Numbered from the stretch's first letter, positions 36,490 to 46,801 are shown. The stretch: 64,000 nt of DNA from Flavobacterium sp. UBA5153 (GCA_002413745.1 DHXP01000039.1:1-64000), one strand, 5' to 3'. Program-made: numbers and translations. Notes: generated by a model not told the origin, from the letters alone.

Positions 36490-39042
36490 CTAAACAGGGA
36501 ATTTGACTATTTGAGCTTTCTTTAATAGATGTCCTAATGAAATCATTCTCGGCTTAACACCATCATCTATCCATAATTCAGATGGTTCAAAATCTAAAAT
36601 ATCACGCTCAGATCCATAATAAATTATTACCTCTCCATTATAAGCTGGTCTAGCAACTATGCTGATTGGCTTTCCATCTTTCATAATCCCAGCAAGAATA
36701 GTAGGCGCTGTTGTGTCATCTAGATCACTAAGATCATAGTCATTTAAATTTTGTAAATATTCAACAATACTTTCTTTGGCTTTCTGAATTAAACTTTGTA
36801 CGTATACAAACATATCAGTTGTGGGCGTAGATTTGTGAGAAAATAATGAGGACAAATCTTTATCTTTTATGGCATCTTGCCATTCTTCTAAGGAAGAGAT
36901 TCCCATATTTGCTAATATTTCCTCAGTTACAGGTAATAATGAATCCCGCGTAGGTTGAGTAGCGCCATTATTGTCTAATAGCTCTTGTAGTTGTTGTAAA
37001 TCATTTACATTATATTGTTTTAACAGGGAATAAATCTCTTTTGCTTGTTCTATGTTTTCAAATAAACGTGGATTTTCTTGAATTGCCTCAGCTACTTTCG
37101 AAAGATGTGCTAAGTCTGTTTTGCTTCTCATTACTTTATAAAGACTATCCTTATCTTCAATAGTATTCATAAATAACTCAGCTCTTTTTCTATATGTTTC
37201 CGAAAATAGTTCTTTACCCTCGTCTGGGTTATTATCAAACCATTCTGACAAAAGGCTAATAGCTTTTATAAAATCTTGATTTTTAGGGCTGATATTCTTA
37301 AGTTTTTCATTTATCTTAGTTGCAATTTCACTTTTCTTTTTTACACCATATCGCCCAAAACTTACCTTATGATGAATCAAAATATTATTCCAATCTTCCC
37401 CAAGATGTTGTAATATTTCTATTAAATAAGGATCATTTATCTTGTCAATAAAGAGTTCGCTTTTAATCAAAAAGGTGCCATTTTCATTTGGAATAATAGC
37501 GTTCTTTTCTAATAAAGGTAGATTTACTTCATCCTCTATAATAAAACTTTCTACTTTATTAAGCCATTTAAAAGTAAGTTCTTCATCCTCTCCAAAATAT
37601 TCTGATAATTTGTCTATTGATTTACAGTTTGCAATATCCTTAATCAATTCAGCAAAGGTGATTTTATTTATATCGTCCCAAATTATTTCAGTCCAGTCAT
37701 GCAGATTATCTTTTTTACATACTGCTTGAGGGAAAAGATCTGATGTATATTGCCAAAGCTTTTCCTTTGTGTCTTTTGTATATGATTTTAAAGGAAACCA
37801 AAGTTCATTCAGCTTACCATGGCTTCCGTTTTCTAATTCAACAATCGTTTTTGTAAGTAAAAATTTTCTTAAAGGTATTTGAATATATTTAGCATACCAT
37901 TCTGTATCAAAGTATTTTTCATCAGTTGATGGTATCTTTGTTTTAGCAATATTATAAACATTTTTAAACAATTTATTTTCTAGGTCACAAATCATCTCAT
38001 TGTATAATATAAGAGCTTGCTGTAGTAAATCCTTATTTTCTATAACTTCAGAATCATTGTCACCCATTAGCCAAATACCATCCCTTTCAGTTTGGGGATT
38101 AAAAAAAAAGCTATTAACTACTATTGGAAAATGAAAATTTTCAGTCCCAATTAAAGGAAAATCGCAAAACAATTTCGGTATATCATTTAAACTTAAAACT
38201 TCAAAAACATCTTCTTTTTTTCTTACTCGTGCGGCGATTGATACTATTCCATTTGTTGCATATAATAATCTTACTATTGTTGCTTTACCATTTTTAATTT
38301 TATTGATTTTTTTGAACCCATCCACAATCTTTAGATCATTTTGGAATACAATTGATTCATCTCTTACATGATCAATTATTTCTACAGAATGTATTTCCGG
38401 GATAAATGATAAAACGTAAGGGATCAATGTTATAAACTCATCCACTCCAATTTGTGCGATTTCTTTTTGATCGTCTGAGTCTAAAGTGTAAGTAAATGAG
38501 GTGTTGAATTCATCTTCATCGTACTCTTCAATTTCACTATTTTCAGTGGAAGCATGAAAACCTTTCCAAGCATTCTCAATTTTAGGTATCAAGACAGGGG
38601 TAGTTTTTCCATTCCTGTCTAGTGGGAAGCTAAACTGGAAAAGTTTACCTCCAGTGGTCTCAACAATTCCTTTGATATGTACTTCTTTTGAAAGAAGGTG
38701 TGTAGTAAGGAATCCAGTCCCAAATCTACCAGTTCGAGTGATAACTTCACCTTCATCAACTTCTTTAGAGGATATTTGGTTTATTAGACCTCTAATATCT
38801 TTTTCAGTAAAATGATTCCCATTATGTGAAAATTCAATTTTATCATGACTATAAATTATCTGAACTGAAACTTTTCTGTCTGTTTCTGCCACGCTATCTT
38901 TTGCATTTTGCAATAGCTCCCATGCCCAACGTCCATGATTATTTTGTACTGTTTTTTCTAAATCATGGAGTCTTTTGATTATTTTATCCGCAATGGATCT
39001 ATTACCATCTTCTTTGCGTCCTTCCTCAATTGATTTAATCAT
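36490..39042 (-). CDS. GHKL (Hsp90/sacsin-like) ATPase
   Basis: 850 aa. The N-terminal 230 residues form a Bergerat-fold ATPase: the N-box WAWELLQNAKDSV (about 43-55), IEFSHNGNHFT, and the G2 box TGRFGTGFLTTHLLS (about 105-120). This matches the sacsin-type HATPase found in defence loci. The remaining 600 residues are helical and unlike Hsp90. ATP-driven closing of this domain would be the conformational switch of the module. It starts nine bases after the nucleoid-associated-like gene. Confidence 0.82.
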   Translation of the reverse strand: MIKSIEEGRKEDGNRSIADKIIKRLHDLEKTVQNNHGRWAWELLQNAKDSVAETDRKVSVQIIYSHDKIEFSHNGNHFTEKDIRGLINQISSKEVDEGEVITRTGRFGTGFLTTHLLSKEVHIKGIVETTGGKLFQFSFPLDRNGKTTPVLIPKIENAWKGFHASTENSEIEEYDEDEFNTSFTYTLDSDDQKEIAQIGVDEFITLIPYVLSFIPEIHSVEIIDHVRDESIVFQNDLKIVDGFKKINKIKNGKATIVRLLYATNGIVSIAARVRKKEDVFEVLSLNDIPKLFCDFPLIGTENFHFPIVVNSFFFNPQTERDGIWLMGDNDSEVIENKDLLQQALILYNEMICDLENKLFKNVYNIAKTKIPSTDEKYFDTEWYAKYIQIPLRKFLLTKTIVELENGSHGKLNELWFPLKSYTKDTKEKLWQYTSDLFPQAVCKKDNLHDWTEIIWDDINKITFAELIKDIANCKSIDKLSEYFGEDEELTFKWLNKVESFIIEDEVNLPLLEKNAIIPNENGTFLIKSELFIDKINDPYLIEILQHLGEDWNNILIHHKVSFGRYGVKKKSEIATKINEKLKNISPKNQDFIKAISLLSEWFDNNPDEGKELFSETYRKRAELFMNTIEDKDSLYKVMRSKTDLAHLSKVAEAIQENPRLFENIEQAKEIYSLLKQYNVNDLQQLQELLDNNGATQPTRDSLLPVTEEILANMGISSLEEWQDAIKDKDLSSLFSHKSTPTTDMFVYVQSLIQKAKESIVEYLQNLNDYDLSDLDDTTAPTILAGIMKDGKPISIVARPAYNGEVIIYYGSERDILDFEPSELWIDDGVKPRMISLGHLLKKAQIVKFPV

Positions 39043-39051
39043 AAGTTTTAA

Positions 39052-40092
39052 TTACTTTTCTTCTTCATAATAGATTTTATAATACTTCCTTCCATCTTTT
39101 TCCATGCCTTTTTCGATGAGATCCTTATTCCCATGAATATAGATGTCAAAATTCCTGTCGAGTTTTAGAACACTTTTGAAAACACGAGATTGTTTTTTTA
39201 CAGCTTGAGAAGATATTTGAAAATTGTCTGAAACATCAACATTTTTATTCTCTCTATATTGTTCATCAAAACTCCTGAATGATTTAATCATTTCAGGATT
39301 ATTAAAAACTTCTTCTTCGAAGCTTTCTTTCTCAAATCTGTCATGTGATTTAAAGTACTCAACTGAACGGTTTAGTAGATCTATTTTATCTGCTTTACTT
39401 ACTTCAAATTCTTCCGAAAGTTGTTTTGTAACAAAGTCTTTTGTAATGGAAAGAAAATTTTTTGTAAAATGGTAATTATCTGCACTTGGACGAATACTCA
39501 AAAAATCATCTTTCCAATATTGGGTATCATTTGATTTATTAGAATCAACAATACAGACTGTATAACCTCTTTCAGCTTCAATATCAAATATAATACAACC
39601 TTTATCTAATTTTCCAATATTTACTCCATTCTCATATTTGATTGTGTAATTATCTTTTGTTGAATCAAATTTTAGAAAAACATCTTTTACTTCAGTTTTA
39701 AATAACCCTATTGCAGTGGTTTCAATACCATCCAAAAATATATTTTCAAATAAACAAATTGTAAATTCTCCTCCATTAATTTTTGGATGGGTAGAGCTTT
39801 CGTATAGATGCTTTGAGAGTTCAACAGTATTCTCATAAAAAGAATCAGTATTCGAAAATATTCTATCGATTAAAGTATATACTGCATTTAATGACAATTC
39901 CGTAGGATTAGTGAAATTAAATTTCTCATTATCCTGAAAGGAAGAAAGAAAATACTTTAGTAAATATTTTTCTGTGTCTCCTTCAACGATGTTAACTTCT
40001 CCTGATGAAACTTTTATTCTTTCATCCCTCAATTTGTTTCCAACAAAGTGAGTAGTTATATTTTGTAATTTAACTCCTGTAAAATCTATCAT
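39052..40092 (-). CDS. nucleoid-associated (YejK/NdpA-like) protein
   Basis: 346 aa. The pattern fits the Bacteroidota nucleoid-associated protein family as I recall it: FVGNKLRDERIKVSSGEVNI at the start, the block IGLFKTEVKDVFLKFD, LDKGCIIFDIEAERGYTVCI in the middle, then YWKDDFLSIRP and FTKNFLSITKDFVTKQL. The family binds DNA but its mechanism is not known. Here it is not alone, as the chromosomal form is, but inside a tight defence-like operon; the stop of the upstream nuclease-like gene and its start share a base. A DNA-sensing role is plausible. Confidence 0.75.
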   Translation of the reverse strand: MIDFTGVKLQNITTHFVGNKLRDERIKVSSGEVNIVEGDTEKYLLKYFLSSFQDNEKFNFTNPTELSLNAVYTLIDRIFSNTDSFYENTVELSKHLYESSTHPKINGGEFTICLFENIFLDGIETTAIGLFKTEVKDVFLKFDSTKDNYTIKYENGVNIGKLDKGCIIFDIEAERGYTVCIVDSNKSNDTQYWKDDFLSIRPSADNYHFTKNFLSITKDFVTKQLSEEFEVSKADKIDLLNRSVEYFKSHDRFEKESFEEEVFNNPEMIKSFRSFDEQYRENKNVDVSDNFQISSQAVKKQSRVFKSVLKLDRNFDIYIHGNKDLIEKGMEKDGRKYYKIYYEEEK

Positions 40093-42770
40093 TACTCTAT
40101 AATGTTGAATTGTTTAAGTTTCTCTAATTTTATTCTTTCAATCTCTTTTGAGAGTTCTCTTTTAAAAAGGTCTATGTTTGCCAGTTTTTTTACTTGAGGC
40201 GACATATACAAATTTGGTTCAGATTTGAAGACTCCGTCTTTTTCTGGTTTATTTTTAAGAGCATCTGAGAAGTTATATTTTACACTGTAAAACCCATTTT
40301 TTAAATTGTAGTGGTCATATTTATATGTAATATAAATTTCCTCTAATAAAAGAACTTTCTTAAAATCATCTTCCGAAATTTCATTAATTCCTGACAAATT
40401 TCTGCCTGAGAAATAAGTAATCAAATCTTTATCTTTTTTATCTTTAAATGCTTCAGGTATGTCTTCAACATCGTCAAACTTAAATTTGATTGATTTAATT
40501 TCTGGTTCTTTAAATATTGTGGATGTTACATTCGTAAAACTTAGTAAAAAATTGACACGGTCAATATTCTGTTCAAAACTCTTGAACATAATTTTAATAG
40601 TATCATCTTTAATAAAATCAGCTTGCTTAAATTCGCTTTCTACACTCTTCATTACCCTTTTAGCTATAACCTTGTCTTCACGAGATACAGTATTTACTCG
40701 ATTTACTACCAAAGTATCATTTTCTTTTGTGCAAATAATCTCAATTCTTCCCCACAAAGTATTAACTGATACCTGACTAGTTGGATCTTTTCTCTCTGTA
40801 CGCACGTCAAGTATATATTCATTCGGATTAGATGGATTTGGTTTAAAAATCGGTGTATCTAATAATTTCGTGTTTAGATTTTCTGTTACATTATCAAAAT
40901 TTGGGCGTATTCGTTTGAACACACTTTCTAAACTTTCATTTTGCTTTATTTGAAATATCTCGTTCGTTGTATTGACAGGCCTATCTTTTACATCTATTAG
41001 CGTCTTAAAATCTTCCAATTCTTTAGGACTAAACAAAAGGACTGACATTAAACCTATTAGTTTGCCTCTGTCAGCACTTTTTACAAAAACCCCCTTTTTT
41101 GCAAGGAAAATTTTCATATCATTGGCTGTGATGGCATCAGTTTTTAGAAAAGGTTTGATAATATCTCCGTATGGAAGTATGTTTATAAAGGCTTCGTTTA
41201 AGTGCTTTGATTTTAGTTGAGTTTGAGTCTTTAACTCGTCAAATGTTTCATTTTTTACTAGAGAATTGGAAGTAGACAACACCCCGTCCAATGCCTCAGC
41301 ATCTATACGATCATATTTTTTTACCTGGATTTTTTCTTCCAGAATTTCATCATCGAATGAGCGTATAGCTTCAGCTACTATATTCTTGTTTTCAAGCTCA
41401 TTATAATCAGGAAAATATAGTATATACTCATTACCTAAACCACTTGTCAGCCTAATTGTTAACCAAATGAGTTTCTTCAATGAATCTTCCGAAAAAGAAT
41501 CAGAACAGAAAAGAAGAATACTAATCTTGTTGCTACTTTCCTTAATTATTGGAATTATTGAACTGTTAATAAATTGTGCAGGTAACCTTGTACCTCTTTT
41601 ACCTATTTGACCTGGACTTTGATTCGCTTCGGTTATTGGATATAAAAACTTTACTGTAAGATCTTCTCGATAATTTTTAGCAGTTACAATTGAACTTATC
41701 AAGAATATAGCTTTATTATTATCTACAAGATAATAGCACATTTCTTCATTGAGCCATTCCTTCTTATAGTTATCTTTTGCATGGTGAATAAAATCTTGAT
41801 TTACCTCCGAATTTTCTGTTGTGAGCCAGAAAAGTACATTATGATATTCTGTTGATGAATTTCTTTTAATTGGTACCTTCTTCTGTAGTTGCAAATCACC
41901 CAAAATTTTTTCTGAGCTATATAAATAATTCTGGATTTCCTTTTTTGATGATGAAGGATAGTTAAGATCATGAATAGATGTTACCAAAATGGCATCATCT
42001 GTATCAGCCTTTAACTTACTTTCAAAATCTCCAAAAAGATCGACTTTAAATTCGTCATCCGTTTCTGTTTTATCATTGTAGACTTTTAAGGTAACGTCCT
42101 CATTGAAATTAGTCCATCCTATCAAATCTAAAATTTTCTTTGCAATTCTAAAATTAAAAGATTTACTTTCATTAGGAGCAGGACTTGCTAATACCGCAAA
42201 TGGATTAGTTTCTATTTGTCTTTCAATAGCGGAAATCCAATCTAAAAGTTGTTTATCAAAATCTTCTCTGGTAACTTCTTTGCCTGTAATTGAATTTGTA
42301 CCAAAGTGCATGGTAAGGGTTTTAACTAAAATTTCCCTTACTTTAGACGAAATCTTTGATCTCCCATGTTTTTCATAATAAGCATCAATTTTTGTTGAAG
42401 CAATGTCAATAAGATTATTAGTATCTAAAGATTGTACTTTTGAAATTTTTACATTATCAATCGAATCACTTTTGAGAAGTTTCTCTTCTGGATGCCCTAC
42501 AACAATCAATTCATACTCTTCTATATTTGGAGAGTTGGTAGTTAAATCATTACTCCATTTTTTAGCATCGCTTAGCCGAATGATATTTTGAGAAGATTTT
42601 ACTTGACAAACTTTTACCTTATCTGGATAAACCCATTTGATATCAACTTTTTCAGATTCATCTAATGGTTCTAAAGTAACTTTAGACCATTCATTATCCG
42701 ATTCTAATGCGTCTAATACACAGATAATAGTTTGTATTAGATAACCCCTTATTCCTGCATTACCTCCCAT
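40092..42770 (-). CDS. Cap4-like nuclease-domain protein, first gene of the module
   Basis: 892 aa. The first 70 residues look like a PD-(D/E)xK nuclease of the Cap4/DUF4297 type: GIRGYLIQTIICVLDALE, then Glu34, Asp43 and Gln56-Val57-Lys58 (VCQVKSSQ) at the expected spacings. The rest is long, helical and unrecognised, presumably sensor and oligomerisation parts. It is the promoter-proximal gene of the minus-strand module. If the nuclease call is right, it would degrade DNA upon activation. The C-terminal 500 residues have no known domain that I can see. Confidence 0.65.
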   Translation of the reverse strand: MGGNAGIRGYLIQTIICVLDALESDNEWSKVTLEPLDESEKVDIKWVYPDKVKVCQVKSSQNIIRLSDAKKWSNDLTTNSPNIEEYELIVVGHPEEKLLKSDSIDNVKISKVQSLDTNNLIDIASTKIDAYYEKHGRSKISSKVREILVKTLTMHFGTNSITGKEVTREDFDKQLLDWISAIERQIETNPFAVLASPAPNESKSFNFRIAKKILDLIGWTNFNEDVTLKVYNDKTETDDEFKVDLFGDFESKLKADTDDAILVTSIHDLNYPSSSKKEIQNYLYSSEKILGDLQLQKKVPIKRNSSTEYHNVLFWLTTENSEVNQDFIHHAKDNYKKEWLNEEMCYYLVDNNKAIFLISSIVTAKNYREDLTVKFLYPITEANQSPGQIGKRGTRLPAQFINSSIIPIIKESSNKISILLFCSDSFSEDSLKKLIWLTIRLTSGLGNEYILYFPDYNELENKNIVAEAIRSFDDEILEEKIQVKKYDRIDAEALDGVLSTSNSLVKNETFDELKTQTQLKSKHLNEAFINILPYGDIIKPFLKTDAITANDMKIFLAKKGVFVKSADRGKLIGLMSVLLFSPKELEDFKTLIDVKDRPVNTTNEIFQIKQNESLESVFKRIRPNFDNVTENLNTKLLDTPIFKPNPSNPNEYILDVRTERKDPTSQVSVNTLWGRIEIICTKENDTLVVNRVNTVSREDKVIAKRVMKSVESEFKQADFIKDDTIKIMFKSFEQNIDRVNFLLSFTNVTSTIFKEPEIKSIKFKFDDVEDIPEAFKDKKDKDLITYFSGRNLSGINEISEDDFKKVLLLEEIYITYKYDHYNLKNGFYSVKYNFSDALKNKPEKDGVFKSEPNLYMSPQVKKLANIDLFKRELSKEIERIKLEKLKQFNIIE

Positions 42771-42869
42771 GTTTTAGTTATGTATAAGTTCTTAAGAAGT
42801 TTTATGTTTTTACTCAATTTAAATCAAAAATTATAAAACAGCCAATATACTAAATTTTACACTTAGTAA

Positions 42870-42939
42870 GCCACTTACAGCCAAACAATTCCTTTGACTG
42901 CCACTTTTTTAGACTGCCTCAATTTCCATAACACCTTTG
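42870..42939 (+). promoter_or_regulatory. 70-bp decamer promoter cassette 5 (traE-Q operon)
   Basis: GCC, GCC, TCC and GCC start at 42870, 42880, 42890 and 42900. The box CACCTTTG starts at 42932, 32 bp after the last triplet, with traE starting 52 bases after the box. The four-gene cargo module begins 99 bases upstream and reads away. Confidence 0.7.
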
Positions 42940-42991
42940 TCCCGAAAGCCTACAAGGTGTGGGTCAAGGATTAAATTAATGTGTTTCAATT

Positions 42992-43297
42992 ATGGAAAAA
43001 CAAAGAAAAAAAGTTTTGTTGACAGCCGTGGCTATGCTGTCAGGAATTGGTGCATTCGCACAAGGAAACGGCACGGCTGGCATCAACGAGGCTACCCAAA
43101 TGGTAACGTCCTATTTCGAACCCGCAACCCAATTAATTTACGCCATCGGTGCGGTGGTCGGGTTAATCGGAGGTGTTAAGGTGTACAACAAATTCAGTTC
43201 GGGCGACCCCGATACAAGCAAGACTGCGGCTTCGTGGTTTGGTGCGTGTATCTTCTTGATCGTTGCGGCGACTGTTCTGCGTTCATTCTTCCTTTAA
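42992..43297 (+). CDS. traE: conjugal transfer protein TraE (DUF4134)
   Basis: 101 aa. A signal peptide (ending IGAFAQ) precedes two membrane helices; the DUF4134 pattern is VTSYFEPATQLIYAIGAVVG and FSSGDPDTSKTAASWFGACI. The layout is that of a VirB2-like pilin, small and hydrophobic with two helices. It is the first gene of the long tra operon. Confidence 0.92.
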   Translation: MEKQRKKVLLTAVAMLSGIGAFAQGNGTAGINEATQMVTSYFEPATQLIYAIGAVVGLIGGVKVYNKFSSGDPDTSKTAASWFGACIFLIVAATVLRSFFL

Positions 43298-43308
43298 TCT
43301 TTTGCCTT

Positions 43309-43638
43309 ATGAATTACAATATCAACAAAGGCATAGGGAGAACGGTGGAATTTAAGGGGCTGAAAGCACAATACCTGTTCATTTTCGCTGGTGGACTGCT
43401 TGGTACGCTTATCCTGGTAATGATACTGTATATGGCAGGCGTAAACTCTTACGTCTGCCTGCTGTTCGGGGCAGGCGGTGCTTCGCTGATTGTGTGGCAG
43501 ACCTTTTCACTGAACAGGAAGTACGGAGAACACGGACTAATGAAAATCGGAGCAGGAAAAAGACATCCCCGATACATCATCTGCCGAAAGCCTGTACACC
43601 GCTATTTAAAATTCACTCCTAAATCGAATGCCCTATGA
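43309..43638 (+). CDS. traF: conjugal transfer protein TraF (DUF4133)
   Basis: 109 aa from MNYNINKGIGR; the frame is open upstream but overlaps traE. The start KGIGRTVEFKGLKAQYLFIF followed by two membrane helices is the DUF4133 pattern, a VirB3-like inner-membrane protein. It overlaps traG by four bases, so the two are coupled as VirB3 and VirB4 often are. Confidence 0.9.
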   Translation: MNYNINKGIGRTVEFKGLKAQYLFIFAGGLLGTLILVMILYMAGVNSYVCLLFGAGGASLIVWQTFSLNRKYGEHGLMKIGAGKRHPRYIICRKPVHRYLKFTPKSNAL

Positions 43639-46139
43639 GAAACGTATCAAAGACAACAACACTGGAAAACAAATTTCCTTTGTTGGCAGTAGAAAACAAC
43701 TGCATCCTTTCCAAAGATGCAGACATTACCGCCTGCTTTGAGGTTCGTTTACCGGAACTGTTCACGGTAGCTTCTGCGGAATATGAAGCCATTCATTCCG
43801 CCTGGCACAAGGCTATCAAGACTTTACCGGATTTTACAGTCATTCACAAACAGGATTGGTACATCAAAGAAAACTACGCTCCCGATTTGGCAAAGGAAGA
43901 CCAAAGTTTTTTGGCTAAATCCTACCAACGCCATTTTAATGAGCGACCGTTCCTAAACCATTATTGTTACCTGTTCCTGACCAAGACCACTAAGGAAAGA
44001 ATGCGGATGCAAAGCAACTTTAGTTCGCTTTGCAAAGGTACGCTGATACCAAAGGAAATCAGGGACAAGGAAACGATACATCGCTTTATGGAAGCCGTTG
44101 CACAGTTTGAGCGTATCGTGAACGATAGCAGTTTTATATCGCTCAAACGCCTTACCGAAGACGATATCATCGGAACGGAAGAAAAGCAGGGATTGTTGGA
44201 ACAATACCTTACGCTTTCGAGGGAAGCCGGAACACCGATGCAGGACATCGCACTCGGACCAGAAGAAGTTCGTATCGGAAACAAAAGATTGAGCCTGCAC
44301 ACCTTGTCCGATACAGACGATTTGCCAGGAACGGTATCGGCAGATACCCGTTTTGAAAAACTATCTACCGACCGGAGCGACTGCCGTTTATCGTTCGCTG
44401 CTCCTGTTGGATTGCTGTTAAGCTGTAATCATATTTACAACCAATATTTATTCTTGGATAACAGTGAAGCTAATCTCCAAAAGTTTGAGAAGTCCGCAAG
44501 GAATATGCACTCTTTGGCAAGGTATAGCAGGGCAAACCAAATCAACAAAGAGTGGATAGAAAAATACCTGAACGAAGCACATTCGTTCGGTCTTTCTTCC
44601 ATAAGGGCACACTTCAACATTATGGCGTGGTCGGAAGATCCGACAGAACTTAAACAATTGAAGAACGATTGCGGTAGTGCGTTGGCACTAATGGAGTGTA
44701 AGCCCAGACACAACACTACGGATGTAGCCACTTTATATTGGGCAGGAATGCCAGGCAATGCAGGCGATTTTCCGAGTGAGGAAAGTTTTTACACATTTAT
44801 AGAGCCTGCGTTGTGTTTCTTCACAGAAGAAACGAATTACCACAATTCGCCCTCTCCGTTCGGTATCAAAATGGCTGACCGCCTGACCGGAAAGCCTATC
44901 CATCTGGATATATCGGATTTGCCGATGAAACGTGGTATTATCACGAACCGCAACAAGTTTATACTTGGCCCGTCAGGTTCGGGAAAATCTTTCTTTACAA
45001 ACCATATGGTTAGGCAATATTACGAGCAGGGTGCACACGTGCTGTTGGTGGATACAGGTAATAGTTATCAGGGCTTATGCGAACTCATCAAAGGAAAAAC
45101 CAAAGGCGAAGACGGCGTTTACTTCACTTATACAGAAGACAACCCGATTGCCTTTAACCCTTTCTATACCGATGATGGCGTGTTCGACATTGAGAAGCGT
45201 GAAAGTGTCAAGACTTTGATACTGACACTCTGGAAACGTGATGATGAACCGCCAACCCGTTCAGAAGAAGTAGCGTTGTCCAATGCCGTAAGCGGTTACA
45301 TCGACCGTATTAAACAGCACAGCGAATTTCCTTCCTTCAATGGTTTTTATGAATATGTAAAAGGAGATTACCGCAAGGTATTGGAAGAAAAACAAGTTCG
45401 TGAAAAAGACTTTGACATCGCCAATTTCCTTAATGTATTGGAACCCTATTACAAAGGTGGCGAGTATGATTATCTGTTGAACTCCGATAAGCAGTTAGAC
45501 CTGCTTTCCAAACGCTTTATCGTGTTTGAAATTGATGCGATTAAAGACCACAAAATCCTTTTTCCCATCGTGACCATCATCATTATGGAGGTCTTCATCA
45601 ACAAAATGCGCAGGCTCAAAGGTATCCGTAAACTCATACTAATTGAGGAAGCGTGGAAAGCCATTGCCAAAGAAGGTATGGCAGAATACATAAAATATTT
45701 GTTTAAAACCGTCAGAAAATTTTTTGGTGAAGCTATTGTCGTAACGCAAGAGGTCGATGATATTATCCAGTCACCCATCGTCAAAGAAAGTATCATCAAC
45801 AATAGTGATTGCAAGATCCTTTTGGATCAACGCAAATATATGAACAAGTTTGATGATATACAGGCAATGCTGGGGCTTACGGATAAGGAAAAAGGGCAGG
45901 TACTTTCTATCAATATGAACAACGATCCAAGCCGACTATATAAAGAGGTTTGGATAGGTTTAGGTGGTACACATTCGGCAGTTTATGCCACCGAAGTTAG
46001 TTTGGAGGAATATCTCGCATACACCACCGAAGAAACCGAAAAACTGGAAGTGATGCAATTAGCTTCCGAATTGGACGGCAACGTAGAACTCGCCATTAAG
46101 CATATCGCAATGGAAAGGCGGGACAAAGCAAATCAATAG
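43635..46139 (+). CDS. traG: TraG-family conjugation ATPase (VirB4-like)
   Basis: 834 aa. The N-terminal half is the VirB4-type domain with KDADITACFEVRLPE. Walker A is ILGPSGSGKSFFTNHMV (about residue 445), Walker B LILIEEAWKAIAKEG (about 675), and IVVTQEVDDIIQSPI follows. It powers assembly of the channel and substrate transfer. Length and motifs agree with CTnDOT TraG. Confidence 0.95.
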   Translation: MRNVSKTTTLENKFPLLAVENNCILSKDADITACFEVRLPELFTVASAEYEAIHSAWHKAIKTLPDFTVIHKQDWYIKENYAPDLAKEDQSFLAKSYQRHFNERPFLNHYCYLFLTKTTKERMRMQSNFSSLCKGTLIPKEIRDKETIHRFMEAVAQFERIVNDSSFISLKRLTEDDIIGTEEKQGLLEQYLTLSREAGTPMQDIALGPEEVRIGNKRLSLHTLSDTDDLPGTVSADTRFEKLSTDRSDCRLSFAAPVGLLLSCNHIYNQYLFLDNSEANLQKFEKSARNMHSLARYSRANQINKEWIEKYLNEAHSFGLSSIRAHFNIMAWSEDPTELKQLKNDCGSALALMECKPRHNTTDVATLYWAGMPGNAGDFPSEESFYTFIEPALCFFTEETNYHNSPSPFGIKMADRLTGKPIHLDISDLPMKRGIITNRNKFILGPSGSGKSFFTNHMVRQYYEQGAHVLLVDTGNSYQGLCELIKGKTKGEDGVYFTYTEDNPIAFNPFYTDDGVFDIEKRESVKTLILTLWKRDDEPPTRSEEVALSNAVSGYIDRIKQHSEFPSFNGFYEYVKGDYRKVLEEKQVREKDFDIANFLNVLEPYYKGGEYDYLLNSDKQLDLLSKRFIVFEIDAIKDHKILFPIVTIIIMEVFINKMRRLKGIRKLILIEEAWKAIAKEGMAEYIKYLFKTVRKFFGEAIVVTQEVDDIIQSPIVKESIINNSDCKILLDQRKYMNKFDDIQAMLGLTDKEKGQVLSINMNNDPSRLYKEVWIGLGGTHSAVYATEVSLEEYLAYTTEETEKLEVMQLASELDGNVELAIKHIAMERRDKANQ

Positions 46140-46166
46140 TCATTAACATTTTAAAATTCAAGAACA

Positions 46167-46799
46167 ATGAAAAAAAATCTTTTTATGGTGTGTACGGCAC
46201 TAATGCTCGCCGTAGCACCGTCAGCGAAAGCACAATGGGTAGTAACCGACCCTACCAATCTGGCATCTGGTATTCTTAATAGTGCGAATGAAATTATACA
46301 GACTTCCTCCACGGTATCGAATGTAATTAAAAATTTCAAGGAAGTGGAAAAAGTGTATAAACAAGGTAAGGAGTATTACGACAAGCTACAAGCTGTAAAT
46401 AATCTCGTAAAAGATGCCCGTAAAGTACAGCAAACTGTTTTGCTGGTGGGGGATGTGTCCGAAATGTATGTACAGAATTTCGGTAAGATGATGAACGACC
46501 CAAATTTTTCTGCACAGGAATTGGCCGCTATCGCCAACGGCTATTCGGCACTACTGAATGAAAGTACCGAACTGCTGAAAGAACTCAAACAGATTGTAAG
46601 CTCATCAAGCCTTTCGCTGAACGACAAAGAGCGTATGGATATTATTGATAGAGTGTACAAAGAAGTAAAAGAATACCACAATTTGGTACGCTACTACACC
46701 AATAAGAATATCTCCGTGAGCTTTTTGAGAGCAAAAAAACAGAACAATACCAAAAGAGTACTTGACCTCTACGGAACTCCTAACCAAAAATACTGGTAG
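46167..46799 (+). CDS. traI: DUF4141 conjugal transfer protein TraI
   Basis: 210 aa with a signal peptide (cleavage after APSAKA) and a mature part of amphipathic helices (QTSSTVSNVIKNFKEVEKVY). That is the DUF4141 family, which resembles VirB5-type periplasmic components. It lies between traG and traJ. No membrane segment remains after cleavage, so it is periplasmic. Confidence 0.88.
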   Translation: MKKNLFMVCTALMLAVAPSAKAQWVVTDPTNLASGILNSANEIIQTSSTVSNVIKNFKEVEKVYKQGKEYYDKLQAVNNLVKDARKVQQTVLLVGDVSEMYVQNFGKMMNDPNFSAQELAAIANGYSALLNESTELLKELKQIVSSSSLSLNDKERMDIIDRVYKEVKEYHNLVRYYTNKNISVSFLRAKKQNNTKRVLDLYGTPNQKYW

Positions 46800-46801
46800 A
46801 T

